A DNA stretch of 64,000 nucleotides from Apteryx mantelli. Taxonomy: Eukaryota; Chordata; Aves; Apterygiformes; Apterygidae. The stretch lies in NCBI RefSeq assembly GCF_036417845.1, contig NC_089978.1:84314007-84378006 (forward strand). The letters are read 5' to 3'. Position numbers and translations under genes: made by a program. The stretch's first letter is position 1; each line of letters begins with the position of its first letter. The notes beneath the pieces are model-generated. The model was not told where the DNA came from. It did no database searches and saw nothing but the letters and a program-made list of their open reading frames with translations. Shown here piece by piece: positions 1 through 12,241 of the stretch.

Positions 1-1
1 C

Positions 2-694
2 ATGAAGTTCAACAAAGGCAAGTGCAGGGACCTGCACCTAGGGAGGAATAACCCCATGCACCAGTACCAGGTTGACCTGCTGGAAAGCAGCTCTGCGGAG
101 AAGGGCCTGGGAGTGCTGGTGGACACCAAGTTAAGCATGAGCCAGCAATGTGCCCTTGTGGCCAAGAAGGCCAACGGTATCCTGGGGTGCATCAGGAAGA
201 GTGTTGCCAGCAGGTCGAGGGAGGTGATCCTCCCCCTCTACTCAGCCCTGGTGAGGCCCCATCTGGAGTGCTGCGTCCAGTTCTGGGCTCCCCAGTACAA
301 GAGGGATGTGGCACTACTGGAGCAAGTCCAGCGAAGGGCTACAAAGATGATTAGGGGACTGGAGCATCTCTCTTAGGAGGAAAGACTGAGAGAGCTGGGC
401 CTGTTCAGCCTGGAGAAGAGAAGGCTGAGAGGAGATCTTATCAACGTGTATAAGTATCTGAAGGGAGGGTGTCGAGAGGATGGGACCAGACTCTTTTCAG
501 TGGTGCCCAGTGACAGGACACAAGGCAACGGGCACAAACTGAAACACAGACGCTTCCATCTGAACATGAGGAAAAACTTCTTCACTGTGAGGGTGACAGA
601 GCACTGGAACAGGTTGCCCAGAGAGGTGGTGGAGTCTCCTTCTCTGGAGATATTCAAAACCCGCCTGGATGCAATCCTGTGCAATGTGCTCTAG
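2..694 (+). pseudogene. CR1 ORF2 (reverse transcriptase polyprotein) C-terminal fragment with one in-frame stop
   Basis: One continuous frame runs from base 2 to the TAG at 692-694, about 230 codons. It is interrupted only by a TAG at 374-376. Residues before the stop include the CR1-typical strings [55 protein letters not shown] and [14 protein letters not shown]. After the stop the same frame continues with [40 protein letters not shown] and FKTRLDAIL. In intact CR1, ORF2 encodes an endonuclease plus reverse transcriptase. This stretch lies downstream of the catalytic RT core, so no catalytic residues are expected here. No frameshift was seen. The premature stop makes the copy non-functional unless read through. 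Confidence 0.93.
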
Positions 695-758
695 GTGACC
701 CTGCTTGAGCAGGGGGGTTGGACTAGATGATCTCCAGAGGTCCCTTCCAACCTCAGCA

Positions 759-774
759 ATTCTGTGATTCTGTG
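759..774 (+). repeat. CR1 terminal octamer repeat, (ATTCTGTG)2
   Basis: Two perfect tandem copies of ATTCTGTG mark the 3' terminus of the CR1 element. CR1 ORF2 products prime on such octamers during target-primed reverse transcription. The sequence changes to unrelated AT-rich DNA at about 775. Confidence 0.93.
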
Positions 775-775
775 A

Positions 776-970
776 ATGACTCAGAGTATTGCATTTTATT
801 CACAGCTCTTTTTCTTCAGCTACACATGTGCTAAACTTCTATCCTGTCCTGTGTTCTTCCCCATCCTACATTCATTACATAGAGAAAACCGCCTGTTATC
901 TAAAAGAAGTATAGGAGTGGTGAAGAGATATTTCAGTTCTTCCCCAGTTCCTCAGGTGCTTTCAGATTCC

Positions 971-1001
<31 letters not shown>

Positions 1002-4000
1002 CCAATAATAATATGGAAGCCTCATATTTAATTTTCTTATTAAAAAATCCATCTAGGAATAATTCCAAGTTCCTCCAATGCTGGAAACTAGAATTTTGGT
1101 CCAAGTTCATTTTCAGTTTTGTGAGCTCAGCCTAGTCCCAAGACAGTTGGTTCTTCCTGCTACAAACACAGTAGAAAACAGGCACAAACAGCTACTGTAA
1201 CCAAGATTTCACATATGTTCCTATATAACCTAAACTAACACAACTTGCCAAAGGTTATGCTAATGCCTAGCCTCTTTGTTATCAAACAGCTTGGATAAAA
1301 TCTTGAATTGAATAAAAAAGCCAATGCTTGAGTGGCTCAGTCTATGTTAGGCTAGTGTGATTAAAGTAGTTTCATGAATATTTGAACCAATGAAAATTTG
1401 TTTCCTACAGACTTTTTTCCTGTGGTTGGCTGACCTAAGTCTAGTTAGGTTCAAACTCTGATTAAAAAATTGCCTTTGAATGGGTTATTCACCGCTTCCT
1501 TTCTCTTGCTTTCACCCAGCCCAGTGTGGATTCTCTGCTGTGTGATAAAGTCTGACTCTGTAAGCTCAGACTGCAGCCTTTGCGTCTATTACACCACACT
1601 TAGAGCCTTTCACCTCCACTGATTTGGAGACTTCTCCTCTTAGCTTCTGATTTTCATGAAACACAGTTTGTTGATGCCTCTGCCCCTCTGACAAATTTCA
1701 TCAGAACCTGTTAATGGGTTCAAACCTTATTTGAACAGATGGACAAACAGACAGAGACATACAGACAATGTGGTTGCACAAGTCTTTTTTCCTTTGGAAA
1801 CCAGACAAAAGAAGAAATTGTCTCAAAGTGCATTTTACAAGCCTGCCTATTTTTACTCCTTAGATATTTGAATCCTCTGTGTCCAATCTGAATAAACTAC
1901 ATTGAGCATGATCTTGTTGTAATGGAAAATCAAACAACTCAAGCCCAATGGCTATTATGGAAACAAATACTGTTTCATTTGTTCAACTTGCCAGAGGCCT
2001 ACAGACAGAACAAGAGTAGATACATAGTAGATATTAATAATTAAACTCTATTTTGGGGGATTTCCAAGATTTCGAGCTCTCTTTCCCTCCTCTGCTTGCA
2101 TACAGTGTCTCTCTTTCACTTCCTCTGTGCTCTCAGGGGGCCTCCACGCGGAGCAGGTCTCCATTCCAGCCGCAAAGTGCTGGAACGTGACTCTCCCCAA
2201 GACTTGCCAAGGCCACACAACAAATGCCCTGCACTTCAGAGCACACCCCGATGAAAGCCCTTTTCACCCTTATCTACCAGGAGGAGAGCCATCACTGCAT
2301 CTTCTCAGTTTTAGTTCTAGCTTGCAACCGTGTTTGCCTGTTTTAGACTCATAGTCTAGTCAGGCTTTTTGGAGCATGCCGGCCAAATCCAGTCCACCAG
2401 TGCCGCTGTGGATACCTTAGTACACAGTACTTTCAAAGCTCTTTGTGTGTGGACAACACTTAAAATGGCATGTGTGCTGTATTAGCAATACAGTTTATAT
2501 TGAGCCATTTTGCTAAAGGGTGTCCAAAAGTACCATTTAGCAAAAGTACCATATCTGTATCTGCAGCTATAGGAACCAAATATCAGTAGGTGATAATCCA
2601 TGCTTTACTAGCAAAGTTTTGTTCAGTAACAGTGAAAAACACAGATCAGAGTCATGCTATGATTATTTTGATACCTTCTTTGCTTAACAGTCACAGAGGG
2701 ATGATGGATGAGTATTGATATATGCATAATAATACTATAGCATATATTAAATCCCTGCCCACCAAACTGTGAAGTCAGACATTACTATTTCAGATGTACT
2801 CTGACAAGTGAAAAAGAATTTGACAAAGTCTTCTTTTTACCTATAGCACTTTTTGTGATTCTGTCTTGGGGGACTAATTCCCATTCTCCTGAATGATTTA
2901 AACACATCTATGACTACTTTTCCCTAAAAAAAAAAAAGTTTTTCCTAGTCCTACCTCCTTTGCTTGACTTGCTCTTGCATTTTTGCCAGATGAACTTCTT
3001 CAACATCAGTGCTCATAAGAAGCTAGAAGAAAACACCACTAGTCCTTCTCTTAAATATTTCCATCCCTAAACCATGCATACTTTTATAGCACATTTTTGC
3101 TAATATCTGAGATTTAGCTTGCCGGGTGTCTGTTAGCAGACTACTGAGAGTATGCCCTTCAGTTGTGAAAAGAGATTGGGAACATGCTGTGTCAGCCACC
3201 CTGTGCTAACAATCTCAATTATTTTTTGCAGGATCTCTTTCTGCTCTGGTAATAACAATCTGCTTTTTGTCTGTGACTTTGACAGGATTTTGCTTGCTTG
3301 TTTGTTTTAAGTCACATCACTTCATAACAATCTCCAACTCTGCATTTTACTCCCCAGCACTTTCATCAAAACCACTAAAGAGTGTGCTGGAAGCACAGTT
3401 TTTCCCCGCTAGACTTGTTTTTGATTAGAAAATCATACTTTCAAATTGGAAAATCACCTCTGTATTCACAGCTGTTTCCAAAGGTGCTGGGGACCTTGGG
3501 GCATGCTTTGGTATAGACCATAGTTCCCTTCTAACTCATATTTTCCTATCAAAAATCTTTGGTTATGAAAGGAACCCAAAAGGGTTCCCAGTGAAGACCT
3601 GAATGGTCATAACTGTGTGCTGTGTTTATCTAGGGTCTCCTCCCAGACCTTGTTGATGCATCAAGCACTGAGATATATTTGTCATCAGTTATTTCTGCAG
3701 AAATGGCTCCTACTTTGGTTAGTGGAAGATGCTTGATTTTTTACTTACATTATTCTTTTGGGTCTATTTAGTGAGATGACCTGTTTTTCTTCCTCAGGTG
3801 TCTGGTTTGGACTCTTTTCCTACAGACTTCAAGGCAATGAGACTGCCCAGCTTCTCCCTGGGCCCCAGCCTTCGAGTGAGGGGCATATGCTGTGGTGTTG
3901 CAGTCCATCAGCTCAAACTCTCAAATGCTTCCTCTTGTGTTTCGGCCTCACGTCTATCAAATGAATGCAAACTCCTAAAGAGATCAAGAGAGAAGTCTAT

Positions 4001-5929
4001 TCCAAATCCAGCAATTACTGCTTCCTTCTCCCCTATATATTGTCACTGTTTCAGTAACACTGAGTTCACATATTCCTTTTGTGAAGATAAAAAGCAAAAC
4101 TCTATGTCCTGAGTTTCAACTGTTTACACCCTACTGCCTGTGGCTTTTCTTCAGTGTCATTGTCACAGGGGTGACATTATCACGGACCAACATTCAGCTT
4201 AAAAGGAGGAAGTATTCAAATTGTTTTTAGACTGATAGACCAAACATCATCTCCTGCAATGTAATCCACCAGTCCCAGACAGAACCCCCTAAGTAATGGT
4301 GACATGGCTGTACTTTTCCCCAAAACATACATACTCTGTCGGTGTCATTAAAGATTTGCAAATTGTTATCAGCAACTTCACTTTTGCAGCTTTTCCCAAG
4401 CATTGTGCTTGTCTGGTGTCTCCTACAGCATATTCAGCTCCCTGGACTTTTCCTGGTGAAGTATGATTTGGGGATCCACAGGCCCTTCTGCTTAATGTCC
4501 CTTTGTTCTTTAGCTTTCAGCCATTCATGACCTTCTTTCCCTGCTTACTGGCTAAGAACAAACTGCTCAAGGGTGTGCAGTACACCTCGAATGTTTGCAA
4601 CAGAGCCTCAGAGACAGGCTCCTAGGCTTAAAGTCAAATATTTAAATCTTTAAAAATAAAAAATAATTATTTAAAGAATTATTTGAAACATCAGACTCTG
4701 CACAGGCAATAAGCAAGGCCTCCTAACATTTTTTCTGCTGAGAGTTGCTTGCCAATACATACTGAATCTTTGTTCGTACTTTCTCTCTCTGTCCACCATG
4801 CTTTCAGCAAGTTTCAGCTCTGGAGGAGCACTCTGCCATGGAGGCTACCTCCCTTTTTTGCTTTAGTCCCATGTCCAGAGTGAAGGGATCTGACTGGGGT
4901 CTGCTCCTGTCCAGGTTCAGGCCCTCGCTGATAGGCCTAGCCTACCATGCGACCTCCCACAACACCACAATCATGTCCAATGGCTCAGGCCAGACCCTCT
5001 TAAAAGTACATAGTTAAAGCGGCAAATGAAATAAACACCAGTGTCATTGGTGGGGCAGGGATTAAACTCATTTCCACACCTTAGAGCATTAACAACCTCT
5101 CCTTGGTTTTCTAAGCCTACCCAGATGCCCGTAATTAGTACAATGGTTTAATCATCACTGGCATCCTGCAGCATACAGGCCACATTCACAGGAAAACCTT
5201 ACTTGAGATTCTTGAAATGTGCTTGTTTAGGCTCAGACATCTTTCCATGCATAAGTTTCACACAGACCTGATCAGAGCTTTTCAGCCACAGATCTCAATG
5301 GTTGTCAGTGTCATCGCTACAAATGAGAAAACTGACAAAAAGAGAAAGGACTTGACTTTCCCCAGTGGAAATCCTCTCTTTACTCCACAGTTCTGCCTCC
5401 CCTTCAAGCATTTCTAGGAGACATGGACATGAACCACAATTTTCTGGTTCACTGCAAAATCTCCTAATTAATTGATGTTCATGATTTTGCTTTGAGCCCA
5501 GTTCTAAGCGAACCTCAAGGCAGAAGTTATGTTTCCAATTGCTAGTTGCTCTGCCCACACCATATTATTTTCTGTTAGTCAAACAACTAAATCAGGCTTA
5601 TTAGTGATAGTACTATCTACATTTTCTGCAGAACTTGGTATTACCTGCGTCGGCCTGCTCTGTGTGGGAGGGACCTGCTGGTCCTGCTGGGAATAACCAC
5701 CACTGTTTTTCTGTAACTGAGCAGAGGGCTGAAAAACTAATTGTCATGAGAAATATACCTCCTATCCAAAAGAGAAGGCAAAATCCCTGGCATCGTTTAC
5801 ATAGCTACCTTCAGAGTTGATCTTAACTGCAACTGTGTTCAATTTGCTTAGGTGCAGCACCAGAAAGACATTCACATAAGTAGAGCATCCAGACAAAAAT
5901 GTAGCCATATTTGATAGATCATTAAAAGA
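776..5929. other. Non-coding stretch, no gene seen
   Basis: AT-leaning unique-looking DNA. It holds the (TAA)9 tract annotated separately, a run of 12 A at 2926-2937, and an AT-rich patch at 4636-4690 containing the perfect 12-bp palindrome AAATAATTATTT (4661-4672). Open frames are under 105 codons, overlap each other and match nothing I recognise. The segment 2105-2350 is slightly richer in G+C, without a convincing exon. I see no RNA gene and no second transposon here, though old diverged repeats could be missed by eye. Confidence 0.6.
971..1013. repeat. (TAA)n microsatellite
   Basis: Nine perfect TAA units (971-997) are followed by a short A run and a few further imperfect AAT units to about 1013. 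It lies roughly 200 bases past the CR1 terminus and is not part of that element. Confidence 0.95.
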
Positions 5930-6265
5930 AGTGTTTTATGGGAAAGTGTATATATACACAGTTCATTAGAGTTTGGGGGGCAATTTACCTCAGAAGTCGC
6001 ATAAAGAATCAAAGCAGAGCTCTCTACCATGAACTTTATGTAAATTATATTATTGAACCATCTTGTTGCACAAAAATTCAATTTATGCTTTCCACATAAT
6101 TTATTTTCCATTTAAATGGCTTTTTAATTACTCTCTAGGCGGCAAGCAAAATCAAATACAATTTACGGCACTTTTAGTAACAAAATCCATTGTTCATTTT
6201 CCTGTGGAGCTGAACGCACTAGCAAGGCAATTTAAAAGTAGCTTGTATTCAGATAGCCCTGATGT
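5930..6265. other. Possible conserved non-coding element (composition only)
   Basis: This AT-rich segment is dense in homeodomain-type ATTA/TAAT and octamer-like ATTTAAAT strings around 6090-6160 (for example TTTAATTACTCTCTAGGCGG near 6122-6141). It includes the perfect 14-bp palindrome GTGTATATATACAC at 5946-5959. Many deeply conserved vertebrate enhancers have this texture. Nothing here proves conservation: the call is an impression from composition and motif density. Open frames across it on both strands are short and unconvincing. An alternative is ordinary AT-rich intron sequence. Confidence 0.2.
5946..5959. repeat. Perfect 14-bp palindrome (alternating TA core)
   Basis: GTGTATATATACAC equals its own reverse complement. 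The alternating purine-pyrimidine core is flexible DNA, but a palindrome of this length is not rare in AT-rich sequence. Confidence 0.9.
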
Positions 6266-6959
6266 TGTTCAACCAAAATGTGTGCCAATGGTTTCCACAG
6301 CCTGAGAGTGAGAATCTATCTTTCTTTTAGTAATGATTCACACAAAATCACATGAAATGCTCTCCCAGTCAAAAGGAAAGTTCAGCACCAAGGCTTTTGG
6401 AAAGACTGTAGAACACATGAACACAGCAGTTGGTAAATTCCTCTTTTCAGGTCACTGGGATTTTTATATGGCAATGATATGCTTTTGCTGTAAAGAGGAA
6501 CTACCACAGTATACCAGACATGAATACAAATTAAATAACAGACTATTTATTTGGAGGTCTTGCTTTCATGCCATCATTCAGCACAATGAGGTTACATTTA
6601 AGTTAAATAAATTAAATGTATTTCCTATTTGTATTTTTATGCCTAAATGCTCCACAGTCCCAGATACCATGCAGTCATGTAATGAAAGACAGATGCCACT
6701 ATAAAGAATTTGCGGCTGAAAAGAGCTATGCAGAAAAATGGGAGACGTAATAGAGATGCAGAGTTATCAGGACTATAGATCTTATTAATTTGATACTTGG
6801 ATCGAGAGCCACCTCAACCAAATTTTAACTGAAGTGATGAAATTGGAAACATAGTCATCAGAGGCCCCCTCTTGAGTCCATGGAGAAAGATAGGTCTTTC
6901 CAGATGGAGATTCAGACCTCAGTGTAGTGCTGAATAAAGGTGAAATAAATCTAGACCTG
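6266..6959. other. Non-coding stretch, no gene seen
   Basis: AT-rich DNA. An open frame of 123 codons at 6333-6704 (+) begins at an ATT rather than an ATG, and its translation resembles no family known to me. Bases 6381-6389 match the left half of an RE1/REST site (TTCAGCACC), but the right half is absent. Nothing else stands out. Confidence 0.55.
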
Positions 6960-7400
6960 GTGTCTGACCCCGCGGTCTGCACACAGCGGCAGCTTTACCA
7001 CTCACTTTAGGAGCAGGGAAAGGAGCAGGCCCCTGATGCCTTCCCTGGCTCACACATCGTGTGGTGCCCTTTCCGCTCTCCTGAAGGTGGCTGGGAAGAG
7101 GGGGAGCCCCGGAGCTGCGTTTGGCAAAGCCTGGTGCTATTTCTCTCCTCCGCGTCCTGCTTCTCGGGATCGAGACGACCTTTCTCCACCATGCAGAGGG
7201 TCCCACTCGGGGGAGCCTGCGTGGCCGGGGAGCTTTTCAACCCACCTTTGCTGTCTGCCTTCCCCCTGGGGTGCCCCAGGCTCCTTTGCACAGGAGCATG
7301 GACGAGGCAGCAGCGCGACGCCTGCACCACTGTGTGCCACTGGCCCCGCGTGAACTCTACCTCAGCTTGTGTTAGATGCCAACCCCGCCAGTGTGTCAGA
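6960..7400. other. GC-rich, CpG-rich pocket (CpG-island-like)
   Basis: About 22 CpG dinucleotides fall in roughly 440 bases, against few in the flanking kilobases. The GC content rises sharply, beginning near the CCGCGG at 6970. Because stops are scarce in GC-rich DNA, open frames exist in several frames at once: 7036-7353, 7059-7421 and 7121-7375 on plus, 7007-7462 (151 codons) on minus. None shows a recognisable domain, and no strong splice donor or acceptor brackets a frame. It could be an orphan CpG island, a distal promoter or enhancer, or the remnant of a GC-rich inserted sequence. I cannot choose between these. Confidence 0.45.
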
Positions 7401-10400
7401 GCATATGAAAAACAAACCTGAACAGACATCAACTTTCCAAGTGATTTTACTGCTTTTTCCACTTTGCACTGAACAATTGCTGCATGCCCTTGATACTATA
7501 CTTGGCTGATGTTCCCTATCTTTACATTTTCCTTTTTTGAGGGGGGAAGGCTGATGTTGTGGAATGTTTTCTGAATCATAAATCCATTGTTAAGCGATCT
7601 CTCTTTGTCCCCCATGGAATGATTTTGTCTTAAGCTATATTATTCTGTATTTAGTAACAAGAGAGCTGTGTACCTATCATAACAGCATAGCCAGCCTGAA
7701 AGGCTTTTGTTTTATTAACATCCAGTGTTCTCATTTTTGGGTGGTCTTTTTGATTAAACTGTAACAGTTACAGCTTTGCAGACAAAAAGCACTCAACATT
7801 TTCTGTAAACTGGGTAACATTCAGGTATGTTGGTGAAAGATGCATTATTCATCAAAATTATGTTTTATGGGAAGACAGAAACTATTCCTAGAATTTAACA
7901 GATCTAGTGATTGCTTTAGCTAGAAAATATATATTAAAAAAAGAAAAAGTACATTATTCTTAGTGCTTTTCAAAACAACATTTTTAGCAATAGTAAATAA
8001 TAAAGGGTTTTAAATCCTGAAAATGAAGCTTAGCACTTCCTGTTAGGTCAAATAAAATATATTTCTTTTGCACCAAGCACATCTTAAAAAAATATATGTC
8101 TCACTTTGAAAACAAAAAGACATACCTCTTGAAAAATGTCCTTCAGGTATAATTTGGTTTAGCCAGCAGACTGAAAAAATCTCAGCTCTGATCTTAGCTT
8201 GAGCATCAATAACTGATCTAGCCTCAGGAGTCACCTCTGAAAATTTTGGCCTCTAAGCACCAATATTATGCAAGCGCTATTAGTAATACAATATCAGAAG
8301 AAGCATTTCAGTACAGACTACTTTATACCTGGTGCTGCAGGAATCCTTCACAGAAGACACACAATCACTGCTAACACTACAGAAAGCTACCACTTATTAA
8401 TACCCAAGCCTCAGAAGAAGACTTTGCAACAGATGTCTCAGACAGGCATGAGCACACCTGCCTTGCCTTGACTTTTCCCGTGTTATTATCTCCCTCTGTT
8501 CAACTGACTGAGTATTACTAATTTGCTGTCTCATTTAGACCTCAGAAGAGTTTAGTTACTGTTGGAAATGGAACCAAATAGAAAAAAATCATCAACAACA
8601 AACTGGGGAGAGAAAAAAAATTAAAGCTGCTCCACAGACATGATAATGCATATAATTGCCAGTTACAGAGATTTTACATCTTCCTCAGAGCATCTAGAGC
8701 CGACTGCTATGTGAGACCTGGTATCGACAAGTAAAAGCCCAGCGTATCCAGTCTTCCACAAATTGCTTCCCCCCACCCTTCTTTGGGCAGGCTGTAAAGA
8801 ATGTAAAGGAATCTAGTATTGTTTTTGGAAGAAGTCCTACAGCCGCTAGTCTAAAATCCAGCAGTGGGCTAGGATCAGCTGGTGAACTGAACCTAGTGGA
8901 AACCAAATCTGCAGAGGATCCATGGGGAAATGAATTCCTGAAACTGAATACGAGTTGATTTTATGAGTACATTCAGTACTAGAGTTAGTCTGACACTGTT
9001 CTATGATGTGGATGACCATCAAATGCAAATTCCTGCACCCTTTTTGATTCACACAGGGGGTTTGAACCTGAATCTGCTCTATCTCAGAGAAATGCTCTAA
9101 TCTGAAACTACTGCATGCAGCTTTCTCAATTTTTCCCTCTGTAGATGGTCTGTTGTGAGTAAATAGCTACTTATTAAGAAAGAAGAAATGAGTCTCCAGC
9201 CCTAGAAGTTGAAAATTTACTCTAATTAGGATGTAATTATTTATACAACGTATAGCTCTAGGAGGGCTGAAAAAAACCTTTCTTTCCATCCTAGGACAAC
9301 AAATTCCCCAGTGCTTATGGCTCTTGCTCAGAATTCAGTCAGAGAGGGAGAGCTCTGGATGTGTGCTCTGGGGGTCTCTGGGATCTTGAACATGCTTTTG
9401 ACTATCTAGGAGGCATAGTTCCCAATCCTGCTGGTTTTGACAAGGAATCACTGGGCCTGACAAACTACCAAAAGTTTTGCCAGAGTGGATATAAGTTTCT
9501 GTGTTAACAGAGTGGTATTTTCTGATGAAAGCATTTTCAATTGAAAAAAAGCTCCTGAAAAGCTCCAGGTGTGCTGTGGGTATATATTTGATAATGTGGT
9601 AATTACATGTGGATGTTTTTATTTAAAGAAACAGATCAAACATGTAGCATGTCTCATATAGACTTCATTTCCAGTGACTTCAACTGGAATTTTCCAATTA
9701 ATTTCAGTGGATGCAACACTGAACTGGAAGAATTTCTTTTTATTTTTTCTGCCATTTGTACGTTACTATTTTTCACAATCAAAGCTGCTTACTCATACTT
9801 TAGGAAGAAATGAATTGAGGGTTTCATTTAGATTGAACTTGTATAAGAGCTCAAATAACTTTATATTTATACTTCTGTTATACTTCTCCGAACTTGTTTG
9901 TACTGGCTCTTTGTTCCATTTGGGGAAACCAATGCAAAAAGGTTGTTTTAAAAGCACCTATGTGAATCAGAGGCAAATTTTTTAAAAGGTCTAAGGCTCT
10001 TAGGCTATCTCTCCTTTGAAAACAAAAAAACAATCTCAAGAGATCAGTTCAGGACAAGCCACACAATCTCACTGGACACAATTTTCAATAGCATCCAAAT
10101 CACGCACTGATTACCTGGAAGTGCTGGGGACAATTCTTTAGTGTCCTGGCTGTTACAGGCCCACTTTAATCAGTGGCATGCACCTTCTCCCTAAACAGTG
10201 CTGATGCTTAGTTTGGATAGGTTTTGGAGAGTGTCCACAGACCTCACAGGGAACTGAGACTGGTCACAAGCTAGTTTCTTCTTTCTGTTTTCAGAGTTGT
10301 TACAGCCTTTAATACTTTTGAAATCATTCCTGAGGGGGAAGAAGGCCTAGCTAGCTATGACTGAGATAAAACAAAAGTATGTCCAAGTAAAATGAGCTTT

Positions 10401-12225
10401 TCTGTAGAATTAGCTCAGTTTTAAGCAGTGGGCACATTTAGTTCTGTTCTTGTAGTTAATTTGCCATAAGCAGTGTACAGGAACCTGAGATTTGACATGT
10501 AATCAAAATAAGTCTATCTTGACAAACTTGACATAATAAACCACCACATTCTTGTGGTATTGCAAAATATGTAAATCATTTTTAGAGTCTGTTTTAATTA
10601 TAATCTCTTTTTCTGGTGAAACGTTGATGAGTTATTATTCATAATATAAACTGACTTGGCAGTCAAAACATCTACATCTAAAATTCAACAATCTCAACAT
10701 ATTTTAGAGAACACCAAACTCAAGATTGAGAAAGTATGGGAAAATATTACCATCAGCATTCATAGGTCCTGTTGCCCCTCGCTTATCAAGAAACTGCTGT
10801 CTGAAAAGCCCTCTTTTACTTTCTTTCCTCTATCCAGAGACTAACGACCTTGCAGCATGCAGAAAGGGTCTTGCAAACTTCAGCCTGAGGAAGAGCCTGA
10901 TACTGCAAGTAAGTAAGATCAAGCATGTTCTCAGTTTTAAGTTCCTGCTTAGTTAAATTAGGGACCAATTTAGTCTTACATTAACGCATCCAAAGCTCAG
11001 CCACTCTTTTACTAATTAATTATACTGTACTTGAAGTCTAATTTTAGTTATCTCCCACTAAGAACCAGCAGGCATATTAACAGCATCCTCAGCATTAAAG
11101 AATATGGGTGACCAAGGTTGATGTGGTCCAGATTAAAAGTTGGCTGGAAAAAGGGCAGTGATACTCTAGCAGGGGAAGTGAGAGTTCTTCTGTGCTGTAT
11201 CTGAGCTTGTCTTCAGCAATGAGCCTTGCAGTCTTGATTCCCCCAGCAGGCAGCTGGGGGGTCTTATTGAAGAGCACTGGTGTTCCCTGCCTGCCTGGGT
11301 TTCCCTGGACATTGGAAGAAAAAGAAAGTTGTGCATCCCAGCATGCTGTCACTGGGAGGTGCAGGCAGGCTCCATGGTTTCCATGTAGCCCTTCAGGGTT
11401 CCCACCAGTCCTTATGAATACCACCTGGTGCTCTGCTATCTCCACCTCATCCCAGTTTTAAAGGTCTTACAGCCTTCTATTCAAATGGTTACTTTCAGTT
11501 TGCTCATTCTGACAACCATTTGTTAGCTTCTCAGCTTTTTCATACTTTTTCCCTTCTCTCATCTGTCCATTTTTTGCCTTGCCTTGCTATTCATTATGCT
11601 TTTAGAGATACTGCTTACCTTCTGCAAATGCATTTGAAATGGTTTTATATATTCGAGAAATAGCTGCCCAACTGCTTCCACAGTGTGGGCTTTGTGGCCT
11701 GACTTTACTGTGGCAAAAACTAAAGAAAGGAAACAAAAACAGACACTACAGAATGAGCTTCGGAGTCCAAATCATCCTTGCAATTGGGCAGGAAGTGCCT
11801 CTCAGTGGTCATGCCACAGACTGTTACACAGAGAGCTTGCACAAGTCGTTTAGAAATTAGAAAAGAGCATGGTATGCTTCCTGTGCAATTCTGAAACTGG
11901 AGAGGCACCAATGCCCCATCACTCCTTCTGCTGCAGGGGGCTATGGGGATGCAGCCTCTGAGGGGGTTGGGCTGCGAGCACCCAAATTGCACATTCTTCC
12001 ACATGCTTTTCTTCAACACCTAAATATGTTTTGGACACCTGCTCATCCTTCTGCATGTACAGGTTTTTACACTGTTCAAACATTTAAACATTTAGACAGT
12101 TTAACCATTCCTTTTTGAAAACTGGGTCTGATATGGTCTCTCTTAGCTTCAGCTAACAGAATTTGAGCTTCTTGTGCTAGGGCTTTTTTCCCTCCCAGTA
12201 CTTCTACAGCAAAACAAAATGTTAA

Positions 12226-12241
12226 GTACATGTACATGTAC
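12226..12241. repeat. Perfect 16-bp palindrome, GTACATGTACATGTAC
   Basis: The 16 bases equal their own reverse complement and consist of overlapping ACATGT units. ACATGT is the shared core of p53-family and steroid-receptor-like half sites, but the arrangement could equally be a tiny TGTACA microsatellite. Confidence 0.92.

Larger units (their letters stand above)
1..775 (+). mobile_element. CR1 LINE retrotransposon, 3' end (5' part lies outside window)
   Basis: This is a non-LTR retrotransposon of the CR1 family, the dominant interspersed repeat of birds, also present in turtles and crocodilians. What is seen: a reading frame matching the C-terminal region of CR1 ORF2 (to 694), then an 80-base 3' untranslated tail containing the typical phrase GGTTGGACTAGATGATCTCC near 716-735, and a terminus of two tandem ATTCTGTG octamers (759-774). 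CR1 elements end in such octamers rather than in a poly(A) tail. The window edge cuts the element, so its full length and 5' truncation point cannot be judged. Target-site duplications are not visible. The tail and frame are well preserved, so this is a moderately young copy. It has no RNA polymerase promoter here and should be inert. Confidence 0.96.

Noticed and set aside
6381-6395. REST/RE1 site
   Set aside because: Only the left half (TTCAGCACC) is present. The right half GGACAG is missing at any allowed spacing that I checked.
11929-11943. CTCF site
   Set aside because: CTGCTGCAGGGGGCT matches part of the core, but the flanking positions do not fit. Too weak to annotate.
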